Origin: JACVRW01 sp963811055
GTDB lineage: Bacteria > Actinomycetota > Thermoleophilia > Solirubrobacterales > Thermoleophilaceae
Length of the DNA: 64,000 nucleotides
NCBI GenBank assembly: GCA_963811055.1
Contig: CAWEPQ010000001.1
Coordinates: forward strand, 558,001-622,000
Reading direction: 5' to 3'
Shown piece after piece: positions 34,601-42,635 of the stretch (position 1 is its first letter; every line of letters starts with the position of its first letter). The notes beneath the pieces were generated by a model. That model was not told where the DNA came from. It made no database searches and saw nothing but the letters and a program-made list of their open reading frames with translations. The position numbers and the translations under genes are program-made.

Positions 34601-35919
34601 GCTCCCGCCGCCTGCCCGGTGGCCTGCGATCCGGTGACCGCCGGCATGACCACGTGGGCGTGGCCGCCGTACTGGGTCGTGCCCGAGTTTCGGAACCAGG
34701 TGCCGATCGGGGCCGAGGTGGGGATCCCGAGGTCGCCGAGGAAGGCGCCTATCTCGGCGCTGCTCTGACCGAGCCCCTCGACATCGGACACGCTGCCCTG
34801 CACCTGCATCGCCTCGTCGTAGACGGTCGGGATGTTGTGGTCGGCCGTGTTGAGGTCCGAGGAGACGATCGCGAGGAAGACGCCCTTGCGGTACGCCTCC
34901 CTGAACGCCGCCCGGCCGAAGCGCGAATTGAAGAGGCCTCCAACCGCGCCCTCCACGACCTCGATGTTGTTGTCCGCGGCGTAGAGGACGGCCTGGGAGA
35001 AGTTGTTGACGTCCATCACGAAGGTGTCCCACGACCGCAGCGGCACGATCTGGCAGCGCGGGCAGACGCCGGTGCCACCGGTCCCCTCGTTGGTCTGTGA
35101 CCCCGCCTCCGCGGCGCGTCCCGAGCCGTGGTTGGAGGCGCTCGAATAGCTCGACGCGTCGTACGGGTCGTTGTCGTCGTCGAAGAAGTCCCAGCCGGCG
35201 ATGTCGTCGACATAGCCGTTGGAGTCGTTGTCGCCGTCGCCGTCGAAGGCGGCGAGCAGGTCGCTCGCGTCGAGGATCGTGTCCGCCTCGGCGTGGCCGT
35301 CCGTGATCGACACGCGCGGGTCGTTGGCGAAGTCGTCGACGTCGAACGCGCCGTCGTTGTTGCAGTCGTCCTGGGCGCAGGCGGCGCCGCCGGTGGTCTG
35401 CGGGGTGGGCAGCTCGCCCTCGTTGAGCGCGATCTTCTTCCGGAGCTGGCCGTTGTTCCAGCGGATGCCGGTGTCGAGGATCGCGATCTCCACGTCCGGG
35501 CGGCCGATGGACCGCTTCCAGGCACGGTCGGCCGACACGCCCGACACCTGGCCCAGCGGGTTGCGGCCCGCCGTGGTGTTCTGCGCCTGAAGGCGCGTGA
35601 CGTGGGCGTCGAACGGGGGCTTGTACAGGGCCGTGAGCTGTGAGGCGCCCGGCGCGAACCCGAAGCGCTCGAGCTCCTCGTCGAACACGTTCGAGCAGGT
35701 GGCGCCGCCCTCGTTGTCCGTCTCGCAGGCGTCGAAGTCCGGGTCGTTCGGCGCGTTTAGCCGGACGCTCTCGTCCGGGTTGGATCCCGGGAAGGCGCCG
35801 AGCGCGGGCGCGGCAGCGAGCAGGCACACGGTCAGTGCGGCTACAGCGAGGCGGCGGGCTCTTCCTCGGATCTTCAGGCTCCTGGGGCGGCGGGCGGCAA
35901 GCGTTTCACATCCGGGCAC
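31612..35919 (-). CDS. Secreted subtilisin-like (S8) serine protease with beta-propeller-type repeats
   Basis: A 1435-residue exported protease. After a signal segment (about 20-42) comes a prodomain region, then the S8 catalytic domain: Asp149 in AILDTGIRW, His264 in SNHGSGRA and Ser431 in TGSQATGQAAGAA. A Ca-binding-like insert (FDGDGDNDSNGYVDD) separates Asp and His, and the Ser box departs from the usual GTSMATPHVAG. Residues about 650-1150 hold FG-GAP-like units such as HVYAWNADGSVVPGFPVRID and HVYAWNGQGNPLPGFPSKLR, each with DxDGDLEPEI-type metal loops. A fibronectin-like and a terminal beta-sandwich domain follow. It would act outside the cell on proteins or envelope parts. Confidence 0.88.
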   Translation of the reverse strand: MPGCETLAARRPRSLKIRGRARRLAVAALTVCLLAAAPALGAFPGSNPDESVRLNAPNDPDFDACETDNEGGATCSNVFDEELERFGFAPGASQLTALYKPPFDAHVTRLQAQNTTAGRNPLGQVSGVSADRAWKRSIGRPDVEIAILDTGIRWNNGQLRKKIALNEGELPTPQTTGGAACAQDDCNNDGAFDVDDFANDPRVSITDGHAEADTILDASDLLAAFDGDGDNDSNGYVDDIAGWDFFDDDNDPYDASSYSSASNHGSGRAAEAGSQTNEGTGGTGVCPRCQIVPLRSWDTFVMDVNNFSQAVLYAADNNIEVVEGAVGGLFNSRFGRAAFREAYRKGVFLAIVSSDLNTADHNIPTVYDEAMQVQGSVSDVEGLGQSSAEIGAFLGDLGIPTSAPIGTWFRNSGTTQYGGHAHVVMPAVTGSQATGQAAGAAGLVASFGRQKTPAAPLEPNEIKQLLTLTAEDVVAQNTTGTGVADPAQVGWDQHFGYGRPDLGLALERIDQGKIPPQALITGPDWFAPLNLARQTSVQISGRLSAKRAAGYTWKLQWAPGIEPAEADFQDVSTQSASAPIDGTLGTINLNTVRSALDARTGGGATTDPTAPAKGPGDKDPNEPAFTVRVVVTDTAGNRGEDRKVLFAYRDTTQHSGWSRHTGTGGEASQRLFDLDGDNELDVVEADSSGELNVLKADGTPLGSFNGGQPVRTLTYANVHPGAPSYAQVTPPREVLRTPAIGDVDGDLEPEIVDSAGEHVYAWNADGSVVPGFPVRIDPSKSTPALRTRENHIKRGFIASPTLGDLVGGPALEIVVPSLDQHVYAWNGQGNPLPGFPSKLRDPALDGAEIINTAALGNIAGDARPEIVVPTAEFDPDPTAPGTPTGPLDLAGTIRGGVTNILANALGGSGRTYALGANGAVLPGWPIKPNGAVPDALPLVGPGVDHVLANVDADPLLEVIGNVATGDVEAHNGDGSPVTTYDASPAGGEHVDKVRVLNLFENPIVADLDSTLAGPEVVKGGLTLNQLVNLGVAVGQNLPYNHVMQAWNGQTGASLPAFPQAVEDYQLLSSPAVADVSAAAGKEVIVGTGLYYLRNINSTGVEGAGWPKFTGGWLFGVPAVGDVDGDGNLEVAALTREGNSFLWDTDRPACGGNDEWWTSRHDEWSTGAYGVDSRPPGTPTQLGVTRNGRSATLTFTAPGDDWQCGQARRYRIVKSTGPINHPTEGTVVGDFDASAGSGQTESHTVADIGSKTTRVAVLYQDDAGNWGRLASAAVPAPSVGFLFGRGNPGGSFSATSANVKRASRFFLWFPATVRSLTVHADGNGGGTGSQKLRGLIYADQAGQPGALLTSSFESTVSAGRPPGWVGLYLPYTVDLRPGWYWLGIQTSVEHNVARYSWESVAGSRRYNIDAFADGPTSPFGPPISDDQSIAIHALGF

Positions 35920-35937
35920 CCTGCGTGCCCGTACTAC

Positions 35938-37899
35938 TCACTCGTAGTTGTCGGTGCGGCAGGGGTTGCCGCCGCACACGTCGATCACCGCGCTGTTCGG
36001 CGAGAGGAACGCCGACTTCTGGTTGCGTGCCGCCACGGTGTTGCGCGGGAACGCGTGCGGATCCAGCCCGCCGCGGTTGGGGATGTTCAGCGCCGGCGGC
36101 GGCGGTGTCTGAGGGCCGCCGTCCCAGTAGACGATCGCCGAGCCCTTGAACGGGAAGCTCCCGATGCTCGGGATGCCGAACAGCGGCGTCTTGTCGGTGG
36201 AGCGTCCGGCGTCGACCGCCGGCCGGTAGGCGCGGGCGCCGATCGTCCGCGCCTCCACGTCGGACATGGCGTTGGCCACCTGGTGGTCGCCGATTGCTAC
36301 ATGGAGGAGCACCGTGTGCTTCGGGGTGTGCCGCGGCGGCCTATTGGTCACGTGGTAGGCCCAGCCGTTGGTCTCGCCGCGGTCCCAGAGCATCTGGATC
36401 AGCGACACGATCAGCAGGCGCGTGCCGCCGTCCGGGTAGGCCGGCCTGAATACGGCGTTGTAGGTGTCGAAGTCGACCGAGCGCGGGAGCAACGTGCCGT
36501 AGTTCATCGTCGCCACGCCCAGCACGGCGCGCCGCCAGTCGGGCGCGACCGCGGTGGCCAGGCCGCCCAGGATTGCTCCCTGCGAGTTCGAGTCGAAGTA
36601 GAGCTGCGACGTGTCGAGCAGCTTCTGCGCGCCGGCGCCCTGGAACGCGGCGTTGGCCGCGAAGCCCTGTGGATGCGCGAGCAGCCGCCCCAGGTAGAGC
36701 GTGTTGAGCACCCCCTGCTGGAGGCGGTCGGCCAGCGACGGGAACTTCGAGATGTCCTGGAGGATCGAGACCGCGTTGGGCACATCGGCGCTCGACATGC
36801 CCGCCCAGTCGGTGGCGCAGAACGTGAAGTCGTGCTCCGCGCTCATGTTCTGGATGTTGATCTCCTCGATCTGCTCGTGGGAGCCGAGCAGGCCGTGGCC
36901 ATAGAGGGCGATCCGCGAGGGGGCGGCGAAAGCGGCGCGCGGGATGTTGCACTGGAACGGCGCCAGCGCGACGTTGCCGGGAATCTGCGTAGGGAGCGCG
37001 TCGCGCTTGGAGCTCGAGTAGTGGTAGCGCGAGCCAGGCGGGCAGCCGGCCTTGTCGAGGTAGCAGGGGACCGTGAACGTGCCCGAGATCCTGCGGGCGA
37101 TGAGCGGGTCCTGGGCGGGTGTGAAGTTCTGGACCGAGCTGATCGAGAACGCCGGCGCCCGGCCCTGGATGACCCCGTCGCCCAGCTTGGTGTCGCCCAG
37201 CTGCCTGAATGCGTCGGCGCGGATCTTGAGCAGGCGGGCCGTGAGCGACTTGTCGCTCGCCACCGTGAAGTTCCACGTGAGGTACACGCTCGAGCGCCTG
37301 ACCTTGGCCTTCTTCAGGGCCTTGCGGAGCTTGCTCGAGGTGGTGCGCCAGAGGCCGCGCGGGGCGCTGTGCTTCAGGTTGCGGAGCACGACCACGTAGC
37401 GGCGCCCCGACACCAGGTTCTTCGCCGGGTGGATGATCAGGTTGCGGCTCGCGGCCGGCGCGTCGCCGGCGTCAAGCTCGCCCCAGACGATCTGGCGCCT
37501 GCCGGTCTTCTCGTCGAGCAGCAGGAGCGGCTGCCTGCGGCCGCGGTACCTGGCCAGGTCGTTCACGGGCACGATCCCCGAGCGCCTGAACTGCGCCTGT
37601 GTCTTCAGGAAGGGCAGGTGCACGGTGATCGGCTGGCCCGGGCTGAAGCCGTCGTTGCGGTTCCACTCGCGCGGGTCGATCCGCGAGCCGCGCGTATTCG
37701 CCGGCATCGCGGAGCGGACGAAGGCCACGCGCCGGCCCGTGGGCGTCTTCGAGTCGCGCTTGGTGAGCGCGTGGTCGTTGGGGAACGGGAGCAGGCAGCC
37801 CTTCTTCGGCACGCCGTTGCACTTGGCCGCCTCCGCTCCGGGGGGCGCCAGGACGGTGAAAGCGAGGGCCAGGATCACGAGAAGCGGTAGGCGGCGCAT
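35938..37899 (-). CDS. Secreted lipase/alpha-beta hydrolase-like protein
   Basis: A 653-residue exported protein with signal LPLLVILALAFTVLAPPGAE. The N-terminal third (LLPFPNDHALTKRDSKTPTG, ITVHLPFLKTQAQ, RRYVVVLRNLKH) resembles the N-terminal domain of large bacterial lipases such as VolA. The hydrolase core has the oxyanion-type YGHGLLGSHEQ and the nucleophile elbow LYFDSNSQGAILGG (Ser439, a variant of GxSxG), with GDHQVANAMSD as a likely Asp/His region. Starts at GTG 37908 and ATG 37899 are both possible; I use the ATG as the signal peptide begins there. It lies 18 bases before the protease gene on the same strand. Confidence 0.82.
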   Translation of the reverse strand: MRRLPLLVILALAFTVLAPPGAEAAKCNGVPKKGCLLPFPNDHALTKRDSKTPTGRRVAFVRSAMPANTRGSRIDPREWNRNDGFSPGQPITVHLPFLKTQAQFRRSGIVPVNDLARYRGRRQPLLLLDEKTGRRQIVWGELDAGDAPAASRNLIIHPAKNLVSGRRYVVVLRNLKHSAPRGLWRTTSSKLRKALKKAKVRRSSVYLTWNFTVASDKSLTARLLKIRADAFRQLGDTKLGDGVIQGRAPAFSISSVQNFTPAQDPLIARRISGTFTVPCYLDKAGCPPGSRYHYSSSKRDALPTQIPGNVALAPFQCNIPRAAFAAPSRIALYGHGLLGSHEQIEEINIQNMSAEHDFTFCATDWAGMSSADVPNAVSILQDISKFPSLADRLQQGVLNTLYLGRLLAHPQGFAANAAFQGAGAQKLLDTSQLYFDSNSQGAILGGLATAVAPDWRRAVLGVATMNYGTLLPRSVDFDTYNAVFRPAYPDGGTRLLIVSLIQMLWDRGETNGWAYHVTNRPPRHTPKHTVLLHVAIGDHQVANAMSDVEARTIGARAYRPAVDAGRSTDKTPLFGIPSIGSFPFKGSAIVYWDGGPQTPPPPALNIPNRGGLDPHAFPRNTVAARNQKSAFLSPNSAVIDVCGGNPCRTDNYE

Positions 37900-37921
37900 G
37901 AGCGGCACCGTACCGCCCGCC

Positions 37922-38974
37922 TCAGTCGCCGGTGAGTGCGCGGAACGTCTGCTCGGCCTCGGCCACGATCGTCGCCACCACCTCGGCCGCCGGAACCGCG
38001 CGAGCGAGCAGCGCGCCCTGACCGGCGAACATGGGGAAGAAGTCCGCTGGATCCGCGCCCGCTTCGCGCAGCGCCGCGGTCAGCGACATCTGCGCCGGAT
38101 AGGGCAACGGCTCCGTGACCTCCTCGGTGCCGCGGTTGCGCAGTACGCGCGCGGGCCGGCCGGAGTACGCGCGCGTGATCGTGGTGCGCTCGGCGTCGGC
38201 GGCGCGCAGGGCCGCGCGGTAGAGAGCCGGTGTGGCGCTTTCCGGGCAGGCGAGGAAAGCCGTGCCCACCTGTGCGCCGCCGGCTCCCAGCGCCAGCGCC
38301 GCCGCCAGCCCGCGGCCGTCCGCGATGCCGCCCGCCGCCACGACCGGGACGGACACGGCGTCCACCACCTGCGGCACGAGCGCGAGCGTGCCCACCGGCC
38401 CGTCGTCGCCCTCCACCAGATAGCTGCCGCGGTGGCCACCGGCCTCGCCACCCTGAGCCACCACGGCATCGACTCCGCGCTGCTCCAGATCGCGCGCCTC
38501 GGCAACCGTGGTGGCGCTCGCGAGGATCGTGATACCCGCCTCGCGACAGGCGGCGAGCGCGTCGCCTCCCGGCAGCCCGAAGTGGAAGCTCACGACCGCG
38601 GGGCGAATCTCGAGCAGCGCCTCGAGCCGCTGCTCGTCAAAGGCGAACGGCGGCGTGGAAGGCTCGGGCGGGTCGCCGAGTCCGAGCTCCTCGTACAGCG
38701 GCGCGATCGCGGCCCTGGCCGCGGCGGCCGCGGCGGCGTCCACGCGGGGTGGCTCGTGGCAGAAGAAGTTGAGCTGGAACGGCCGGTCCGTGGAAGCGCG
38801 GACCGCCGTCGCCTGCTCCCGGAGCTCGGCCACATCGAGGACGGCGGACCCCAGGCCTCCCAGCCCGCCCGCCGCGCTGACCGCGGCGGCGAGCTCCGGC
38901 GTGGCCATCCTGGCCATGGGCGCCTGGAGGACCGGATGCTCCACTCCGAGCAGTTCGGTGACCCGCGTGCGCAC
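37922..38974 (-). CDS. Nitronate monooxygenase family FMN enzyme
   Basis: A 350-residue TIM-barrel flavoprotein of the NMO/2-nitropropane dioxygenase family. Motifs are HPVLQAPMARMATPELAAAV, GGLGGLG, VSFHFGLP with the catalytic-type His, VVAQGGEAGGHRGSY and VVAAGGIADGRGLAAALALG for phosphate binding. It would oxidise alkyl nitronates or act as an enoyl-reductase-like relative. It ends 22 bases before the lipase-like gene and could be read through into it. Confidence 0.92.
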   Translation of the reverse strand: MRTRVTELLGVEHPVLQAPMARMATPELAAAVSAAGGLGGLGSAVLDVAELREQATAVRASTDRPFQLNFFCHEPPRVDAAAAAAARAAIAPLYEELGLGDPPEPSTPPFAFDEQRLEALLEIRPAVVSFHFGLPGGDALAACREAGITILASATTVAEARDLEQRGVDAVVAQGGEAGGHRGSYLVEGDDGPVGTLALVPQVVDAVSVPVVAAGGIADGRGLAAALALGAGGAQVGTAFLACPESATPALYRAALRAADAERTTITRAYSGRPARVLRNRGTEEVTEPLPYPAQMSLTAALREAGADPADFFPMFAGQGALLARAVPAAEVVATIVAEAEQTFRALTGD

Positions 38975-39081
38975 GGGCTCCGAGGCTACCCCCCTTTGCG
39001 CCTGCCGGCCACTCCGGATAGGGTCGAGTCCTGACCTCGCGCCCCGAAATCGATCCGCGCTCGGACGCCGATCCCAGGCCG

Positions 39082-40303
39082 GTGGACGAGGTGCTCGTGA
39101 CCGAGCGCGAGGAGTGGGTCGACGGTCCGCCCTACGAGCTCTTCAAGCGGATGCGCTCGGAGTGCCCGGTCCACTGGACGCCCCGGATCAGCGAGTACCC
39201 CGAGGAGGACGGCTACTGGTCGGTGACCACGGCCGACGACGTCCACGCGGTCAGCCGCGACTGGCAGACCTACTCGTCGGCCACCGGCATCACCGCCCTG
39301 CGCGACGCGATCATCCCGCTCGAGCTCACGCAGGCGATGTTCATCGGGATGGACCCGCCGAAGCACGACCGCCTGAAGGCGCTCTTCCAGCGCGGCTTCA
39401 CGCCGAAGCGGATCGCCGAGCACGAACCGACCATCCGGGAGATCACCGTGGGTGTTCTCGACCGGCTGGAGGGCCGCGACGAGTGCGACCTCGTGACCGA
39501 CGTCGCGCAGCCGGTCGTGTCGCGCGTGATCGGCAGCTTCATGGGCATCCCGCCCGAGGACGACGAGGTGTGGGCGCGGCTGATGAACACCACGCTGGGC
39601 GCCGGCGATCCGGACCTCAACCCGGAGGGCGTGGAGTCGGTGATGCAGCGCGACGTGCCGGAGATCTTCGAGCGCTGCGGCAAGCTGATCGCGGAGCGCC
39701 GCGAGAACCCCACCGACGATCTCACGAGCGTCCTGGTGCACGCCGAGGTGGATGGCGAGCGGCTCGAGGAGCACGAGATCGTCATGGGCTTCTTCCTGCT
39801 CGTGGCCGCCGGCAACGACAGCACCAAGGCGACGTACTGCAGCGGCATGCGCGCGCTGCTCGAGAACCCGGAGCAGCGCCAGAAGCTGCTCGACGACCCG
39901 GCGCTCGTTGGCCGCCGCGGTCGAGGAGTCGCTGCGGATGTTCCCCGCGTTCGCACACTTCGCGCGCACCGCCACACGAGACGCGGAGCTGAACGGCGCG
40001 CAGATCGCCGAGGGCGACAAGGTGGTCATGTGGTACGTGTCCTCGAACCGGGACGAGTCGCGCTACGAGGACCCGGACAACTTCGACGTGACCCGCAACC
40101 CCGAGCACCAGGCCTTCGGTGCCGGCGGGCGCCACTTCTGTCTCGGCACGGCGCTCGCGCGGCTGGAGCTGCAGATCCTGCTCGAGGAGACCCTGTCCCG
40201 GTACCCCGCCATGGAGCTCGCCGGCGATCCGCAGTTCGTCGAGTCTCCATTCGTGAACCAGCTGAAGACGCTGCCCGTCCGGCTGGGCGAGATGGTCCGC
40301 TAG
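39082..40303 (+). pseudogene. Cytochrome P450, split by a one-base frameshift
   Basis: A bacterial P450 (CYP) monooxygenase of about 406 residues in two frames. The first frame gives the N-terminal half and the I-helix (FFLLVAAGNDSTKATYCSGM) to LLDDPALV. After an extra T at 39908/39909 the second frame continues AAAVEESLRMFPAFAHFART with the ExxR motif, and AFGAGGRHFCLGTALARLEL with the heme-ligand Cys. Removing one T restores LVAAAVEESLRM exactly. All key motifs are intact, so the break is recent or a sequencing error. A CYP-MarR-MFS order follows on the same strand. Confidence 0.88.
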
Positions 40304-40345
40304 CAGATCGTCTCGGCCAGAACCTATCTCGTTAACATCTGACGT

Positions 40346-40837
40346 ATGGCAGTACGGACAGCACCCACTCATTGCCTGAGCGGCAACCTCGGGTGGCTGC
40401 TCTCCCAGGCGCACTATGCGCTGGCGAGCGAGCTGGTGGCGGCCTTCGAGCCACTGGGTGTGTCCTCGCGTGGGTACAAGGTGCTGGCCGCGGCCACGGA
40501 CGGCGAGCGCACCCAGAAGGAGCTGGCCGAGCTGGTTGGCCTCGACAAGACCACGATGGTCGTGACCGTGGATGAGCTGGAGGCGGCGGGGCTGGCCGAG
40601 CGCCGGCCCTCGAAGACGGACCGTCGCGCTCGCGTGATCACGGTGACCAAGGCCGGCGCGCGCAAGGTGGCCGAGGGCCGCAAGGTTGTGGACCGGGTGC
40701 AGGCCGACGTGCTGGCGGCGCTTCCGGAGCGCGACCGCAAGGCGCTGCTGGAAGGGCTGGGCAGCCTCGTGAGCGGTCGCCTCTCGGCTCCGGTGGAGTG
40801 CAACCCGCCGCTGCGCCGGCGGGAGCCCCGCAGCTAG
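40346..40837 (+). CDS. MarR-family transcriptional regulator
   Basis: A 163-residue winged-helix regulator. The recognition region reads ERTQKELAELVGLDKTTMVV followed by VDELEAAGLAERRPSKTDRR, the wing of MarR proteins. Members respond to phenolic or lipophilic compounds and repress nearby efflux genes. It lies between the P450 and the MFS pump, 55 bases from the latter's start, and the intervening region holds a perfect palindrome, so autoregulated control of the pump is likely. Confidence 0.91.
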   Translation: MAVRTAPTHCLSGNLGWLLSQAHYALASELVAAFEPLGVSSRGYKVLAAATDGERTQKELAELVGLDKTTMVVTVDELEAAGLAERRPSKTDRRARVITVTKAGARKVAEGRKVVDRVQADVLAALPERDRKALLEGLGSLVSGRLSAPVECNPPLRRREPRS

Positions 40838-40854
40838 AGCAATCCTTTATTACG

Positions 40855-40878
40855 AGATGATCCCGTACGGGATCATCT
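40855..40878. promoter_or_regulatory. Perfect 24-bp palindrome, likely operator
   Basis: The half-site AGATGATCCCGT is followed immediately by its exact reverse complement. It lies 15 bases before the MFS start codon and just behind the MarR gene; TTTATTACG precedes it. Length and position fit a dimeric MarR or TetR operator. Confidence 0.7.
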
Positions 40879-40892
40879 GCTACGGTCGGGCG

Positions 40893-42401
40893 ATGTCCGA
40901 TTCCGTCGCAGTTCTCAAAGCCGAACCCGATTCCCCCGAGCTCAGCTCACGCGAGCGCTGGATAGCCCTGGTGGTGCTGTGCGTGGGGATGCTCATGATC
41001 GTCCTCGACGCCACCGTGGTGAACGTGGCCCTGCCGTCGATCCAGAGCGACCTCGGGTTCACGCAATCGAGCCTGGCATGGGTGGTCAACGCTTACCTGA
41101 TCAGCTTCGGCGGTCTGCTTCTCCTCGCCGGGCGGCTCGGCGACCTGGTCGGGCGCCGCCTCATCTTCATGACGGGCCTCGTGGTGTTCACCGTGGCCTC
41201 GCTGTTCTGCGGCGTGGCCCAGAGCCAGGAGCTGCTCGTGGGCGCCCGCTTCCTGCAGGGCCTGGGCGGGGCGATGACCTCCGCGGTCATCCTCGGGATG
41301 ATCGTGACGATGTTCCCCGAGCCTCGCGAGCAGGCCAAGGCCATCGGTGTCTACAGCTTCGTGGCCTCGGCCGGAGGGTCCATCGGGCTGCTCGCGGGCG
41401 GCGCGCTCACCCAGGCGATCAACTGGCACTGGATCTTCTTCATCAACATCCCGATCGGCGTGGCCACCGCGGTGCTCGCGTTGCGCCTGCTCAAGCGCGA
41501 TCGCGGAATCGGGTTCGGCGAGGGAGCCGACATCCAGGGCGCCGTGCTGATCACGGGTGCCCTCATGCTCGGCGTCTACACAATCGTCAAGCCGGCCGCC
41601 GACTTCGGCTGGGGCGATGGCCGCACCCTAGGCCTGGGCGCGGTGTCGGTGGCGCTGCTGGGCGCCTTCGTGGCGCGTGAGGCCACGGCCCGCAACCCGC
41701 TGATCCCCCTGCGCATCTTCCGCTCGCGGAACGTGTCCGGCGCGAACGCGATCCAAGCGCTGATGGTGGCCGGCATGTTCGCCACGTTCTTCCTGGGCGC
41801 GCTCTACCTGCAGCGCGTGCTCGGCTACGACGCGCTCGAGACCGGCCTTGCCTTCCTTCCGGTCACGCTCATGATCGGCACGCTGTCGCTGCGCTACTCG
41901 GAGCGGCTGATCATGCGCTTCGGTCCACGCGCGACGCTGCTGCCGGGGCTGGCGCTGATCGCGGCGGGCCTCGCGTACTTCGCGCGCGCGCCCGTGGACG
42001 GCAGCTATGTGGTCGACGTGCTGCCCGCGATGCTGCTGCTCGGCACGGGCGCGGGCCTGTGCTTCCCGGCCCTGATGACGCTCGCCATGTCGGGCGCCAC
42101 GCAGGAGGACGCCGGCCTGGCCTCGGGGCTTGTGAACACCACGCTCCAGGTGGGGGGCGCTCTCGGCCTGGCGGTACTGGCCACGCTGTCCACCACCCGC
42201 GCCGACGGGCTGCTGGCCGACGGCGAGCGCACCGCCGCCGCGCTCACGAGCGGCTACCACCTCGCGTTCGCGATCGGGGCCGGCCTGCTCGTCGCGGCCA
42301 TCGCGGTGGCCGTCGTCGTGCTCGAGCCCGCTGAGGTGGCCGTGGAGCACGAGGAGATCGAGTTCGCCGGCGGGGAGACCGCCTACTCCGAGGCCGCCTA
42401 G
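40893..42401 (+). CDS. MFS drug:H+ antiporter, DHA2 (EmrB/QacA) family
   Basis: A 502-residue exporter with 14 predicted membrane segments. Motif D1 is VLDATVVNVALPSIQSDL, motif A is LAGRLGDLVGRRLIF between helices 2 and 3, and the motif C region reads SAGGSIGLLAGGALTQAINW. It pumps out lipophilic or cationic compounds using the proton gradient. The ATG at 40893 is used; the upstream in-frame ATG at 40857 would place the palindrome inside the gene. The MarR regulator upstream is the likely repressor. Confidence 0.93.
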   Translation: MSDSVAVLKAEPDSPELSSRERWIALVVLCVGMLMIVLDATVVNVALPSIQSDLGFTQSSLAWVVNAYLISFGGLLLLAGRLGDLVGRRLIFMTGLVVFTVASLFCGVAQSQELLVGARFLQGLGGAMTSAVILGMIVTMFPEPREQAKAIGVYSFVASAGGSIGLLAGGALTQAINWHWIFFINIPIGVATAVLALRLLKRDRGIGFGEGADIQGAVLITGALMLGVYTIVKPAADFGWGDGRTLGLGAVSVALLGAFVAREATARNPLIPLRIFRSRNVSGANAIQALMVAGMFATFFLGALYLQRVLGYDALETGLAFLPVTLMIGTLSLRYSERLIMRFGPRATLLPGLALIAAGLAYFARAPVDGSYVVDVLPAMLLLGTGAGLCFPALMTLAMSGATQEDAGLASGLVNTTLQVGGALGLAVLATLSTTRADGLLADGERTAAALTSGYHLAFAIGAGLLVAAIAVAVVVLEPAEVAVEHEEIEFAGGETAYSEAA

Positions 42402-42412
42402 CGTCGAGTCCG

Positions 42413-42438
42413 GGGGCCGCGGCTCAAGCCGCGGCCCC
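42413..42438 (+). terminator. Hairpin after the MFS gene
   Basis: GGGGCCGCGGCT and its exact complement form a 12-bp stem around the two-base loop CA, eleven bases after the MFS stop. There is no T-run, but a hairpin of this strength directly behind the gene fits a terminator and separates the pump from the riboswitch leader. Confidence 0.6.
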
Positions 42439-42469
42439 GAACTGGCGATGGGCTGATACACCAGAGAAT

Positions 42470-42553
42470 CTTCTCGACACAGGCACCCTCGTCGCGAGGC
42501 GGGTCCGCAAAGCCACGGAACTCCATCCGGAGTGCGCCGGGCTACCGAAGGAG
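42470..42553 (+). ncRNA. Cyclic-di-GMP-I (GEMM-I) riboswitch
   Basis: The sequence follows the GEMM-I consensus in order: CGACACAGGCACCC, a P1b-type hairpin closed by CCTCG/CGAGG, the conserved GGGTCCGCAAAGCCACGG, a second hairpin (ACTCC/GGAGT) and GCCGGGCTACCGAAGG. The GCAAAGCCACGG core and the 3' GCCGGGYURCCGAA are the hallmark. An expression platform may follow: GCCAC (42555) can pair with GTGGC (42586) around CCGCT/AGCGG. The Shine-Dalgarno AGGGAGG (42624) and the ATG of the ice-binding-like gene come 70-80 bases later. It should place this envelope gene, and perhaps the two behind it, under c-di-GMP control. Confidence 0.85.
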
Positions 42554-42635
42554 TGCCACACAATCGCCGCTCTCCCAAGCGGCCCGTGGCGCCATAGGAC
42601 CGTCGCAGGGGCCCTCATCACATAGGGAGGACGCA

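Noticed and set aside
39900..39915. Programmed frameshift in the P450
   Set aside because: There is no slippery heptamer or following stimulatory structure that I can see, and P450s are not known to use one.
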